Origin: Lachnospiraceae bacterium
Lineage (GTDB): Bacteria; Bacillota; Clostridia; Lachnospirales; Lachnospiraceae
Assembly (NCBI GenBank): GCA_017938145.1
Contig: JAGBCB010000023.1
Coordinates: 1 to 64,000 of the forward strand
Direction: 5' to 3'
Length of the DNA: 64,000 nt
The notes under the pieces were generated by a model. It did not search any database, was not told where the DNA came from, and saw only the letters and a list, made by a program, of their open reading frames with translations. Position 1 is the first letter of the stretch, and every line of letters begins with the position of its first letter. A program made the position numbers and the translations under genes. Of this stretch, positions 18,425 to 26,899 are shown piece after piece.

Positions 18425-18428
18425 CAGC

Positions 18429-18460
18429 ACAAAAGGCAGAGAACTAAGTCCCTGCCTTTT
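18429..18460. terminator. bidirectional terminator between converging genes
   Basis: CAAAAGGCAG and CTGCCTTTTG form a 10-bp stem with a 12-nt loop. A/T runs are built into the stem on both sides, between the relaxase and the following minus-strand gene. Confidence 0.7.
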
Positions 18461-18474
18461 GTTTATGTATCCTA

Positions 18475-19572
18475 CTATTCCCCATAATCCTCATAATCAC
18501 TTAAAGCTTCTCTTAAAAGCTCCATGAGTTCCTTTTTCATGTTTGAAAGCTTATTTGGAGAAATATCATAGATTCCTGCCAAGTCCTTCAGCTTTAACTC
18601 CTTGTCCACACAGTAATCATAAAGAATACGCTCCATTATATTCTTCTTCGGATGAGCCGCCAAGACTTTTCCAACCAGGTCATGAATTTCGGTTCTTAAA
18701 ACCGCATCTTCTGTGGTAGCAATTCCAGACTGATTTAATTCCGATAAAGAATCCTCATATCCGGCGATACCATCCTCGCCATGGAATCTTCTATGCCTTA
18801 CCTTGGTCACTACCACCACGTCTTGACGAAGCAGCATAAGCAAAGTTTCTGGAGATACATTATTTCTATCCCTTGCGGTCATCATATCCTCCAACATTGC
18901 AAGCGTTACTTCCTCCAATGGAATATTCCGCATCCGAAGTTTCTTCCGAACACTGTCCTCTGCCTGCAAAACATCCGCTGGCAAAACAACCGGTTTGGAC
19001 ATCCGTGCCCGTTCTTTTCTGTCTTCCTTAAGCACCTTTTTTTCAAACACATACGGATTCGTGCTCATATACACAACACCATTAACCACCACGCAATATT
19101 CCTGCAAATGCTCAAGGTAAGCCTTCCAAACTGTATTTGTACAATCGTCCTTTTCCTTTTTTCCACAATGTCTTGCATAAAGAGTATAGGCATAGCCCTT
19201 TAATGCACTACTATGTGCTGCATACAAATCTTCCCTAATAGTCTTATCCTTCGTATATTCCCTAAGACGGTAACGAAGCAAAAGAATTACATCTGCTTCC
19301 AGAGAAGTTGTAATGTGTCCATTTTTTCCTGCGTAATACACATACTGACTCTCATGAACCGGACTAACCATAACCGTATTCGGCAATGGATTATCTGGAG
19401 AACCAAGTTTAGCTTCTCCTGCCATTTTTAACAGTTGCCACAGTGTAGGACTGAGACTTCTGCCATCAGTGGCTGCCATGACTCCATTGCAAATGGAGCC
19501 TAAATCCAGTAATACAGTTTCCTTCTTTACGTTCTTCTCAACGCTCTTTGTTTTTTTGATAAACTCTGTCAT
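18475..19572 (-). CDS. unknown ICE protein with sigma-like C-terminal HTH
   Basis: I do not recognise this 365-aa protein as a named family. The last 70 residues (ERILYDYCVDKELKLKDLA, then DISPNKLSNMKKELMELL) read as a helix-turn-helix like sigma region 4. The middle is rich in charged helices. The gene stands alone between the relaxase terminator and a 426-base gap, with AAAGGAGG before the ATG. A regulatory role in element gene expression is inferred from the HTH. Confidence 0.55.
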   Translation of the reverse strand: MTEFIKKTKSVEKNVKKETVLLDLGSICNGVMAATDGRSLSPTLWQLLKMAGEAKLGSPDNPLPNTVMVSPVHESQYVYYAGKNGHITTSLEADVILLLRYRLREYTKDKTIREDLYAAHSSALKGYAYTLYARHCGKKEKDDCTNTVWKAYLEHLQEYCVVVNGVVYMSTNPYVFEKKVLKEDRKERARMSKPVVLPADVLQAEDSVRKKLRMRNIPLEEVTLAMLEDMMTARDRNNVSPETLLMLLRQDVVVVTKVRHRRFHGEDGIAGYEDSLSELNQSGIATTEDAVLRTEIHDLVGKVLAAHPKKNIMERILYDYCVDKELKLKDLAGIYDISPNKLSNMKKELMELLREALSDYEDYGE

Positions 19573-19998
19573 AGGTTTATCCTCCTTTTCTTCTTTTTTC
19601 TTTTTGCTGGATACATACCCTCCGGCTGGGCTTAATTTGTAATATCCAAAAATTCCTCCTGCGTTCTTTCCTCGCTTGCACAGGAAATATGGCAGTTTCC
19701 ATTAGTTGAGCCAGATTACACACAGGAGATTTTTGAAGCGGATAATTACTACAACTCGCCGAACATACAAAATCCCCCCGGCCTTAAAAATTTGTTCATG
19801 GTAGTTTTGGAAAATAAAAATTGAAATAAAAAATATAGAACTGACTATTGGAATGTCTGATATAGACGTATTTGCACTAAGTCACGAATGCTGTGCTGAA
19901 CTTGTCCTATGTATTCACACGTAACCCATGCCGTGCATCCTGTGTGTCATACGTGAGTACGAACCAGCCAATGTTCTTGAAACGCTGACTGTTCGTAC
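19573..19998. other. gene-free stretch with a palindrome at its right end
   Basis: No credible reading frame is seen. GAGTACGAAC (19955-19964) and GTTCGTACTC (19991-20000) form a perfect 10-bp inverted repeat overlapping the sipW-type stop codon. A CACACGTA/TACGTGAG pairing lies just outside. No T-run follows, so its role as terminator is weak. Confidence 0.5.
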
Positions 19999-20400
19999 TC
20001 AAACTTCCGGATATACCACCCGGTAAGTGATCCGCTCCGGTTTCACCACCGGGTCTGCAGTTTCGTTGTTATCTCCCTTTAACAGGTAACCTTCCTCCGT
20101 TATCGCAATGACCCGATGCAGAATGATGGGATTGATACCGATAAAATGATTACCGGTCCAATACCCCACCACATCTCCTACCTCCACTTCCTCTGCGGTA
20201 ACAGCTTTCGTGACTACCAAAGAGCCAACCGGAAGCACCGGTTCCATAGAACCACTTACAACTATCAAGGGACGGACACCGAATATCGTGGGAACACCGG
20301 AAACAAGAAACGTACAGAGCAGCGAACACGCCACAGCGACAGCCATAATCAGACATACGCTTATCAGTTTTTCCACTAGCCTCTTTATCCGTGCTCCCAT
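19999..20400 (-). CDS. sipW: SipW-type (ER-type) signal peptidase I
   Basis: This 133-aa membrane peptidase has an N-terminal span (about residues 12-35), the catalytic serine in VVSGSMEP (Ser51) and histidine in place of lysine in ILHRVIAI (His95), followed by LLKGDNNETADP. The Ser-His arrangement marks the SipW/archaeal class, often dedicated to one substrate encoded beside it. Its start overlaps the preceding exported protein by 16 bases, so the two are translationally coupled and that protein is the likely client. Confidence 0.88.
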   Translation of the reverse strand: MGARIKRLVEKLISVCLIMAVAVACSLLCTFLVSGVPTIFGVRPLIVVSGSMEPVLPVGSLVVTKAVTAEEVEVGDVVGYWTGNHFIGINPIILHRVIAITEEGYLLKGDNNETADPVVKPERITYRVVYPEV

Positions 20401-21305
20401 AACCCGTACTCACTTTCCGGCGGTATGGCATCTTTCAGCTTCTTGTTACCGAAGAAAATCAAAAAGCCGATAACAGAGACAACCAAAAGCAGAATCACTG
20501 TAACCGTCATAAAATTGTCTTTTGCTGTATCTTCCGCATAGATACGAATGACATCCCCACGCTCAAAGCTAAGAGCCTCAGCCTTGGAAACTGGTGCAAA
20601 TACCACAGTCACGCCAAGCGGAATACCGTTTACTTCCGAAGAAATCACTAATTCCTCCGTGGCATATACCTCTTCGCCCCAGGTCAATCCTCCATCCTGT
20701 GACACCTGCCATACTGCCTCTCCGATTGCTCCACCTTTCCGTATCTTCACGGCAATGCTTATGCCCATCTTGTCCAGCACTTCAAACACTGTCATATCCT
20801 CCACGTTGGAACTTACCGTGATATCCACAGCACTGTTTCCGTCCTGTTTCATCCGGATTACCTTCGTAGGATCCGAAACATAACACCGATAGACATCTCC
20901 CGCAACGAATTCGGAATCTCCCGGTAGGTAAAACTCCGCTGTCAGCCCGGTGTTTCCCAATGAATAAAATCCTGACAAAGGAACCCTCCTATCTTCCGAC
21001 CAACGACTACCGCCATCTAGCGAATACAAAAAGGTTGCTTCCCCTAATGCACTACCTTCAGAAATCTGAAAAATTAACTCATACTCTGCATCCGGTTCTC
21101 CGGTAATGCCGATAATGCCAAGTCCGGTTCCTTCCTGTAGCACCTCATAATCACTGGCTATCTGATACTTTTCTGCTTCAATTTCCGAAGCGGAACTCTC
21201 TGTCACTGCTTCACTGTTTGCCCAAACGGCACGGTTCGATGCTTGTACCAAAGAAAGCCCCAACACCCCAGCAGCAACTAACTTCTTTACCACGTTACTT
21301 TTCAT
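20385..21305 (-). CDS. exported membrane-anchored protein, probable client of the SipW-type peptidase
   Basis: This 306-aa protein has a signal peptide (basic start MKSNVVKK, hydrophobic core, cleavage near AVWANS), about 230 residues of beta-rich extracellular region, one C-terminal span (VTVILLLVVSVIGFLIFF) and a short cytoplasmic tail. The motifs FLYSLDGGSRWSEDRRVPL and QVSQDGGLTWGEEV look like two related beta modules. No LPXTG motif is present. A CCCCTCTATAT element lies 55 bases upstream, tying it to ICE gene control. A surface role in mating contact is inference. Confidence 0.65.
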   Translation of the reverse strand: MKSNVVKKLVAAGVLGLSLVQASNRAVWANSEAVTESSASEIEAEKYQIASDYEVLQEGTGLGIIGITGEPDAEYELIFQISEGSALGEATFLYSLDGGSRWSEDRRVPLSGFYSLGNTGLTAEFYLPGDSEFVAGDVYRCYVSDPTKVIRMKQDGNSAVDITVSSNVEDMTVFEVLDKMGISIAVKIRKGGAIGEAVWQVSQDGGLTWGEEVYATEELVISSEVNGIPLGVTVVFAPVSKAEALSFERGDVIRIYAEDTAKDNFMTVTVILLLVVSVIGFLIFFGNKKLKDAIPPESEYGLWEHG

Positions 21306-21359
21306 CCCTTTTCTCTCCTTCTTTGCCGGACAAACTCCCGGCTTTGATTTTCAAAAGAT

Positions 21360-21370
21360 ATATAGAGGGG
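21360..21370 (-). promoter_or_regulatory. CCCCTCTATAT element, copy D (upstream of the exported-protein gene)
   Basis: Identical 11-mer in the sense of the exported-protein/sipW pair, followed by ATCTTTTGAAA, 55 bases before the start codon. Confidence 0.6.
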
Positions 21371-21493
21371 GATTTTTTGAATTCACTCAGAGATTTTGAA
21401 AAAAAATTTAGAATTAATAAAAAAAATCCTTTCCTCCGGTTCGTACCAGAAAGAAAGGACTGTATTCTTGCTTATTTTAAAAAAAATCAAAAA

Positions 21494-21541
21494 AGAGACA
21501 CGCAAAACACTAGTATTCTTACTAGTACTTTACATGTCTCT
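21494..21541 (-). terminator. terminator after the small zinc protein
   Basis: AGAGACA/TGTCTCT and inner ACTAGTA/TACTAGT stems form a hairpin. On the minus strand it runs into TTTTTTGATTTTTTTT. Confidence 0.7.
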
Positions 21542-21604
21542 GTGAGGTCAAGCCTCGTATCATGTTGGCAATCATTTACTTGTCATTTGCTTATTCTAAA
21601 ATGG

Positions 21605-21802
21605 CTATACATAAAATCTACCATCTACGGAATTTTGAATAAGCACATCTTCCGTATACTGCTTAAATCGAAGAGTCCGCTTACAATGATGGCAAACAAC
21701 ACACACATTGACAAACATAGGTGTAGTACCATTTCCTGTAGGGAAATACTTCATTTTTAAGCTCTTCCTGCACCGTTTACAATACAGCACAACCTCTTGC
21801 AT
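21605..21802 (-). CDS. small double-CxxC zinc-finger protein
   Basis: This 65-aa protein has CKRCRKSLK near the start and CVVCHHCKRTLRFK in the middle, enough cysteines for a zinc ribbon. GGAGGTG lies 5 nt before the ATG; a TTG one codon earlier is less likely. It has a strong promoter about 150 bases upstream and its own terminator, so it is a real stand-alone gene. Function is unknown. Confidence 0.7.
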   Translation of the reverse strand: MQEVVLYCKRCRKSLKMKYFPTGNGTTPMFVNVCVVCHHCKRTLRFKQYTEDVLIQNSVDGRFYV

Positions 21803-21948
21803 CAAAACACCTCCAAAACAAATGCTTCTCTTGTTTAAGGAAAGGGAAAGTCACCTCTAGCAAGATTACCATGACCGTTGAGCCAATCGGTCAATGCAGC
21901 AGTTTTCTACCGCACAGCTCGTTTTTATTCGAACCTTTGTTTTGTTTT

Positions 21949-21977
21949 ATTATATGACATTATAAAGGAATTTGCAA
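21949..21977 (-). promoter_or_regulatory. sigma-A-type promoter of the small zinc protein
   Basis: On the minus strand TTGCAA (21972-21977) is 17 bp from TATAAT (21949-21954). The 150-nt leader that follows contains a GACCG/CGGTC hairpin. Confidence 0.7.
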
Positions 21978-22019
21978 TAGTTTTATCGAACAAATTTTCG
22001 ATTTTTTAGTCAAAAAAGA

Positions 22020-22047
22020 TAGACCACGTTTTAAACACCATGGTCTA
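22020..22047 (-). terminator. terminator after the STAND-LRR gene
   Basis: TAGACCA and TGGTCTA pair with a 14-nt loop. The minus-strand read continues TCTTTTTTG. It sits 13 bases past the stop codon. Confidence 0.7.
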
Positions 22048-22059
22048 CCCCTTACTCCT

Positions 22060-24699
22060 TTATTCTGCTATCAACTTAATAGCAATACGCTTTCCTAACT
22101 CGTTTGCCCTCAATAAACATCTATCCGCAGATGAATTTTCATACACTTCAGCAACCACATTTGGACTACCTCCAAAGGCTGCTCTATCCAGCGAAGTAAT
22201 ACTTCTAGGAAGCTTCACCTCTCTTAAATTCACACAATCTCCAAAAGCATGGTTGTGTATTGCCTCTACGCCTTCCTCCACAATAATCTTCTTAAGGCCA
22301 CTGCAATTAGAGAAAAGATTTGTACTGATTTCCTTCAATGTTCCCGGAATTGTCACTTCTTCCAAACTATAACAATCAGCAAAAGCCTCTCCCGATATCC
22401 AACTTACATTTCTACCAAGTCTTAATTTTTGAAGTCCTGTACAAGTACTGAATGCACATGTACCAATTTCCTCTATTTGACTTGTATCAGAAAAATATAC
22501 TTCTTCTAATGCGGAACATTGGAAAAAAGCATATCGGTGAATAATTTGTAATGAGTCCGGAAACTCAATGGTTCCTTTGATATTTTCACATCTAGAAAAA
22601 GTAGCCATACCAATAACACGGACTGATTTACCTAACTGAAGTTTGGCTACATTGGTGCAATTAGTAAAAGCTCTGGAACCGATAATACCAACCTTATCCG
22701 GAATAATAATTTCCTCCAGCTCCGTACAATCGCTAAACGCATAATCGCCAATCCACTGTACTTCCGATGGAATCACAACATGCTTCATCTTGTGATTATA
22801 CAGCAAACGTCTTCCAATGGATAATACCGGAGCTCCGGCTACTGTTTCCGGCAACGCCAGCGTATCAACTGCTCCATACTTTGCAAGAAGTAAGTTACAC
22901 TTCCCATATGGAAATTCTTTTTCTTCCTTACTTGGATTATAGTATCGGTATTCCTTTATTCTCTGTCCACTTCCATTAATCAGACAAAATTCTTTACCGG
23001 AATCAAAACGAATATAAATGGAATTTCCGGAAGTGCCGTGACAAGAAACCAATAAGTAATCCTCGTCATTATAATACTGTGCAAATTCTTTATCTCTGCT
23101 ACAAGTATATGGAATAACATTTTGCTCAATAAACTCAAATACCCACTTATGCCATGGTGTCATGTTACGTACCTGGGTATCTCTTTCAATATTTTCCTCG
23201 GCATAGGTATATTTCTCAATCTGCTTATTCTTCATCAAATGCAGAAGAAATTCATACTCCAACTCTGCAATCATTGGATACTTCGCCAAGCCAAGGTCTT
23301 CATCACATACCAATGCCCTCATCAAAGGATGAATATGTAATTTGGAACCCTGTATAGCAACAATGCCATCCTCCTGCAGAGAATTTACCGCATCTCTGGC
23401 AGAAACACAGTTCAATTCTTCTAAATCGCCAACCGAAATACAAATCATTTCCAAGTCGTTGGAATACTTCTCCGAGAAAATCAGTGCGCCAAGTACCTGT
23501 CGTTCCAACGGCTTAAAATTTCTGGAAAGAATTTGATTCTTAAATAACACTTTCAGTAATTCATACGGAGTCTGCGTATACCGTTCCTTATCCTTGATAA
23601 TGCTAACCTTAATATTGGTGCGCAAAGCTTCTTCCACATTCTCTACAATGAGATTCCGAAGTTTCTGAAAGCTGCGGTTACTCTTTTTGTACTGTCGTCC
23701 AAGCATACAGACAATCATGGTATGATACTGTACCGCTTTCACAACATCTGCCAAATAAGCCAAATCTCTCTGCGATAACTTTGATTCATTCAGCTTCGCA
23801 TATGTGCAAAACAGACGAATGGCAAATTTCTCCTTATCCGCCACATCCTCCTCTGCATCATCAATCAGCACTACACTACCATGCTCATCCATTTCATCAG
23901 TCTGTAACTGCGAAGTTACTAAAATATGGGCATTCGGAATTTTGCTTATTACTTCAAATACCGTTCCATTTGCGGCATCATTATAATTATCAACAATGAC
24001 GAGACTGTCCTTATCCAATCCCCATAACACACTTGCCACGTCAGATAACTCCGCTCCGCCCTCAATATTTACTTGCGAGCATAAATCAGCAAAACTACCT
24101 TTTCCATTATTCTGCAATGCAACCGGAATAATATTTTTATATCCACCAATGCTGCCATAATGATATGCCAGTTCTGTTTTTCCAAGACCGGACAAACCGG
24201 AGATAAATACCACTCGATTTTTCGCAAAAGCATTCTTTATCTTATCAATTAAAAATGTTCTTTCACAATAATACTCTCCAGAAGTAGGCTCAATTAACGT
24301 ATATTCCTGTGATAATTTGCACTGCTTCACATTTTTATATGATTCATCATCTTCACATGAAACACAATGTATCAACCAGCCATCCGCATCCGTATTTTCA
24401 ATCAATCTCTCACCCTTGATGCCTACCTTACCTAATTTTTTTCTTGTTTCGTAAAGCATCTTCCACATTTTATTCTTCCATGCTTCCCAGTCAATTTCTA
24501 AAGATACGCTATCTTCCTCATGCCATACTTCCTTGGCAATAACCTCTCTGCTACATCTACGATTGCTTCTCTCTAACAAACATCTAAGAAGCGCATACTG
24601 ATTCTTCGTCAACTGGATTCGATCCCCATTTTCCACATGCAGCCATCTGTTATCTTCCAATACAAAAAATTTTCCGCTCTCATACTCTACTCGATACAT
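22060..24699 (-). CDS. winged-helix / STAND NTPase / leucine-rich-repeat protein (NLR-like)
   Basis: This 879-aa three-part protein starts with residues 1-110, an OmpR-type winged helix (ALLRCLLERSNRRCSREVIA, a W-loop-W helix and a final GWLIH). An NB-ARC/STAND ATPase follows, with P-loop GLSGLGKT (about 168-175), Walker B SLVIVDNYND (Asp237), sensor HILVTSQL, and IHPLMRALV in the place of the plant MHD motif. From about residue 620 to the end lie eight or so BspA-type leucine-rich repeats of about 23 aa (IGDYAFSDCTELEEIIIP and kin). There is no signal peptide, so it is cytoplasmic. AAAGGAG with 8-nt spacing favours this ATG over one six codons upstream. It stands divergent from an unknown gene 127 bases away, its most obvious regulatory target. 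Sensor-regulator and defence roles are both possible. Confidence 0.82.
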   Translation of the reverse strand: MYRVEYESGKFFVLEDNRWLHVENGDRIQLTKNQYALLRCLLERSNRRCSREVIAKEVWHEEDSVSLEIDWEAWKNKMWKMLYETRKKLGKVGIKGERLIENTDADGWLIHCVSCEDDESYKNVKQCKLSQEYTLIEPTSGEYYCERTFLIDKIKNAFAKNRVVFISGLSGLGKTELAYHYGSIGGYKNIIPVALQNNGKGSFADLCSQVNIEGGAELSDVASVLWGLDKDSLVIVDNYNDAANGTVFEVISKIPNAHILVTSQLQTDEMDEHGSVVLIDDAEEDVADKEKFAIRLFCTYAKLNESKLSQRDLAYLADVVKAVQYHTMIVCMLGRQYKKSNRSFQKLRNLIVENVEEALRTNIKVSIIKDKERYTQTPYELLKVLFKNQILSRNFKPLERQVLGALIFSEKYSNDLEMICISVGDLEELNCVSARDAVNSLQEDGIVAIQGSKLHIHPLMRALVCDEDLGLAKYPMIAELEYEFLLHLMKNKQIEKYTYAEENIERDTQVRNMTPWHKWVFEFIEQNVIPYTCSRDKEFAQYYNDEDYLLVSCHGTSGNSIYIRFDSGKEFCLINGSGQRIKEYRYYNPSKEEKEFPYGKCNLLLAKYGAVDTLALPETVAGAPVLSIGRRLLYNHKMKHVVIPSEVQWIGDYAFSDCTELEEIIIPDKVGIIGSRAFTNCTNVAKLQLGKSVRVIGMATFSRCENIKGTIEFPDSLQIIHRYAFFQCSALEEVYFSDTSQIEEIGTCAFSTCTGLQKLRLGRNVSWISGEAFADCYSLEEVTIPGTLKEISTNLFSNCSGLKKIIVEEGVEAIHNHAFGDCVNLREVKLPRSITSLDRAAFGGSPNVVAEVYENSSADRCLLRANELGKRIAIKLIAE

Positions 24700-24826
24700 T
24701 TTCAGCACTCCTTTCATTTTTTTGACTCAATTTCAAAAACATACATTTTTGTAAGTTCACGGTAAGCCGCCTGTAAAGTCTCCCTGATATGGTGCAGAAA
24801 ACGAGCCAATTAGGAGGATACAATAC

Positions 24827-25642
24827 ATGAAATCTACCACTTTTCAAACCACCATTACCAACTTCATTTCTATCTTTACCAGCCTTGTTGAAGAACATCA
24901 TATGTACTCTCTAACAGAACTTCGTAAAAACAAAGAACTTTATGATAGCTACTTTACTGCTACCTACAATTTATCCAGAGTTCTTGTTTACTCTCCAGTC
25001 AATTACAACAAAGCTGCTATAGCTGCAAAAAGTACCTTGCTCGAACATCCGGACTTTGTTTCCATTGTTGCCCTGCGTTTTGTTTCAAAATATGACACCA
25101 TAGTACACGCTTACACCCAAAAGTTCCCGCAACAGTCACTTCCTGTACAACTGCAACTGGAACGATACATAAAAACCTTTGCTCCAAATTGTATCATCAA
25201 AACACTTAGTAAACCGAATATAGCCACTGCCAGTCTGGATGCACTGCTTACCTTCGAAGGTAACAACACTCTGGCAGACACCATTCCTAATACCGCACCT
25301 TCTGCACACCAGAGGTTAGAATCCACCGAACACATTCTTCGGTATATGCACACCTTAACAGCTCCAAAACAATTATTTTCTTTTGTTGTGATATATGGCA
25401 TGGAGAATACCGTATCACAAACTGCGGACAGAATCTATACATCAGGAGCATCCTTTGTCTTTTACACCGACTTGGCAGATTTCGCTCAAGTAGCAGAACT
25501 ACATTCAAAAGAACTTGCTCCGTTTATGAGTTTCACAGACGCTTCCTTTAGCTTTAGTAAAGACATTATCACAATTCGGGAACAACTAAGTCATTCAAAT
25601 AACAAAATGAAAAACAAGCTTGCCCAAATATGCAATAACTAG
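24827..25642 (+). CDS. unknown protein divergent from the STAND-LRR gene
   Basis: I recognise no family or motif in this 271-aa protein. It is mostly helical in the first half, has no signal peptide or membrane span, and contains FSFVVIYGMENTVSQTADRI followed by FVFYTDLADFAQVAEL, which looks like an alpha/beta segment. TTAGGAGGATACAATAC precedes the ATG. Divergent placement suggests control by, or partnership with, the neighbouring STAND protein (inference). Confidence 0.6.
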   Translation: MKSTTFQTTITNFISIFTSLVEEHHMYSLTELRKNKELYDSYFTATYNLSRVLVYSPVNYNKAAIAAKSTLLEHPDFVSIVALRFVSKYDTIVHAYTQKFPQQSLPVQLQLERYIKTFAPNCIIKTLSKPNIATASLDALLTFEGNNTLADTIPNTAPSAHQRLESTEHILRYMHTLTAPKQLFSFVVIYGMENTVSQTADRIYTSGASFVFYTDLADFAQVAELHSKELAPFMSFTDASFSFSKDIITIREQLSHSNNKMKNKLAQICNN

Positions 25643-25721
25643 TATCTCGTATAGTTTTATTCTATCAAAGGACATACAGAATGGCTAGTAAAAAATGAAT
25701 AAATTTCCAGTTATGTGCCGT

Positions 25722-25942
25722 GTACCATTCCTCCCCCCCTCGCCGTTGGTGCGTCCCCCTGCCCCCTCCCCAGGGGGACTTATCAGGCGATAGTCTGTGG
25801 CTACTGCGGACGGAAACCCAATACCCGATAATTTCTCTATTAGCCCGGAAGTATAAAAAATCAGGGTAAAAACGAACTCTTTTACAAGACTTCATTTTTA
25901 CCCTGATTTTTTACACTTCCTTATGCTGTTAGCGTACTAACC
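25722..25942. repeat. ICE repeat element, copy 2
   Basis: This shorter copy of the element at 9888-10232 is in the same orientation. It lacks the middle 110 bases but keeps the GTCCCCCTG/CAGGGGGAC hairpin and the AT-rich hairpin (25854-25876 with 25891-25913). The stem has changed at both sides relative to copy 1 (GTGCAAATGAA versus GTAAAAACGAA, with the partner strand altered to match but for one G-T wobble). The loop CTTTTACAAGAC is unchanged. It fills the gap between converging genes and may also terminate them. Confidence 0.75.
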
Positions 25943-25955
25943 GCTATTCATTATA

Positions 25956-26558
25956 CTAAAACAACGTCAATTGCTCAAACTCTGTACTCCTGTTCAATTG
26001 ACATGGCACTTTACCAAGAAACTCCTCTGTCTTGCTTCGTTCTGTCAACCATGGCACGATTTCATCCTTATCAAGAATCAAAGGCATTCTGTCATGTACC
26101 GGTTCCATGGATTCATTCGCAGCAGTAGTAAGAATTACAAACCTGTCCTCATCTTCATACTTACTGTAGATACCGGCCATGTAAAGAACCGGACTGTCTT
26201 TTCTGGTAAAAGTACTCTTTTCTTTTTGTTTATTCCATTCGTAGAACCCTGCTGCAGGAATAACAATCCGTCTATGCTCTACTGCATCACTAAACATCTT
26301 CTTTTCCATAGCAGATTCACTTCTGGCGTTAATGACTAACTGCTTATCCATAAAACCCGGGAATCCCCACCTTTTTAGTTCACAGCGAAGTCCCCCCGCA
26401 GATGCCACAAGAACCGGAGCACATTCTGTTGGGTGTATGTCTTTGATTGGAAGCTTGCTGCTTTGTGCAGCTTCTTTTTTTAATTTCTCATCTACACAGC
26501 GGACAATTTTCTCTATTTCCTTTGCGGTTTCATCATCTACATAATATCTGCCACACAT
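25956..26558 (-). CDS. SRAP-domain protein (YedK/HMCES family)
   Basis: This 200-aa protein crosslinks to abasic sites in single-stranded DNA and shields them. MCGRYY places the catalytic Cys at position 2, which requires this start rather than the GTG two codons upstream. AGFYEW supplies the active-site Glu and EPVHDRMPLIL the His. It is the last gene of the LexA-controlled cassette that begins with the Y-family polymerase. In an ICE that moves as single-stranded DNA, abasic-site protection is a natural cargo (inference). Confidence 0.9.
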   Translation of the reverse strand: MCGRYYVDDETAKEIEKIVRCVDEKLKKEAAQSSKLPIKDIHPTECAPVLVASAGGLRCELKRWGFPGFMDKQLVINARSESAMEKKMFSDAVEHRRIVIPAAGFYEWNKQKEKSTFTRKDSPVLYMAGIYSKYEDEDRFVILTTAANESMEPVHDRMPLILDKDEIVPWLTERSKTEEFLGKVPCQLNRSTEFEQLTLF

Positions 26559-26563
26559 AAACA

Positions 26564-26770
26564 CTAATTCCTTTTCATATTCTGCACATATTGCATAACC
26601 ATTTCCATATCAAGAGCTTCAATTAACCTTCGTGCTTCTTTATATCGAGTAATATATTCCGAATCTCTTTTTGTAACATAACCGACAAGTTGGGTATACG
26701 GATCATATCCCTTTTCTTTTAATGCTCTCACAATATGCTCCATTATCGTAGCAAAATTATTATTTCCCAT
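26564..26770 (-). CDS. IreB-like (DUF965) small protein
   Basis: This 68-aa protein matches the core pattern of IreB, the conserved Firmicutes phosphoprotein targeted by the IreK/PrkC kinase. IVRALKEKGYDPYTQLVGYV, YITRYKEARRLIEAL and the final short helix align along its length. The N-terminal threonines that are phosphorylated in Enterococcus are not clearly kept; only Thr8 is present. It ends five bases before the SRAP start, so it is co-transcribed with a DNA-damage gene, unusual company for IreB. Confidence 0.75.
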   Translation of the reverse strand: MGNNNFATIMEHIVRALKEKGYDPYTQLVGYVTKRDSEYITRYKEARRLIEALDMEMVMQYVQNMKRN

Positions 26771-26899
26771 TGCCTTATTACCCCATACATAATTATTTCA
26801 TCTATTGCATCTTATTTATGGCTATAAAGTAACATATTCCATACTTCATTACAAGGTAATTTTTAGAGTCTGATTCATTCCTTTTTTGGTTTCATAGCA

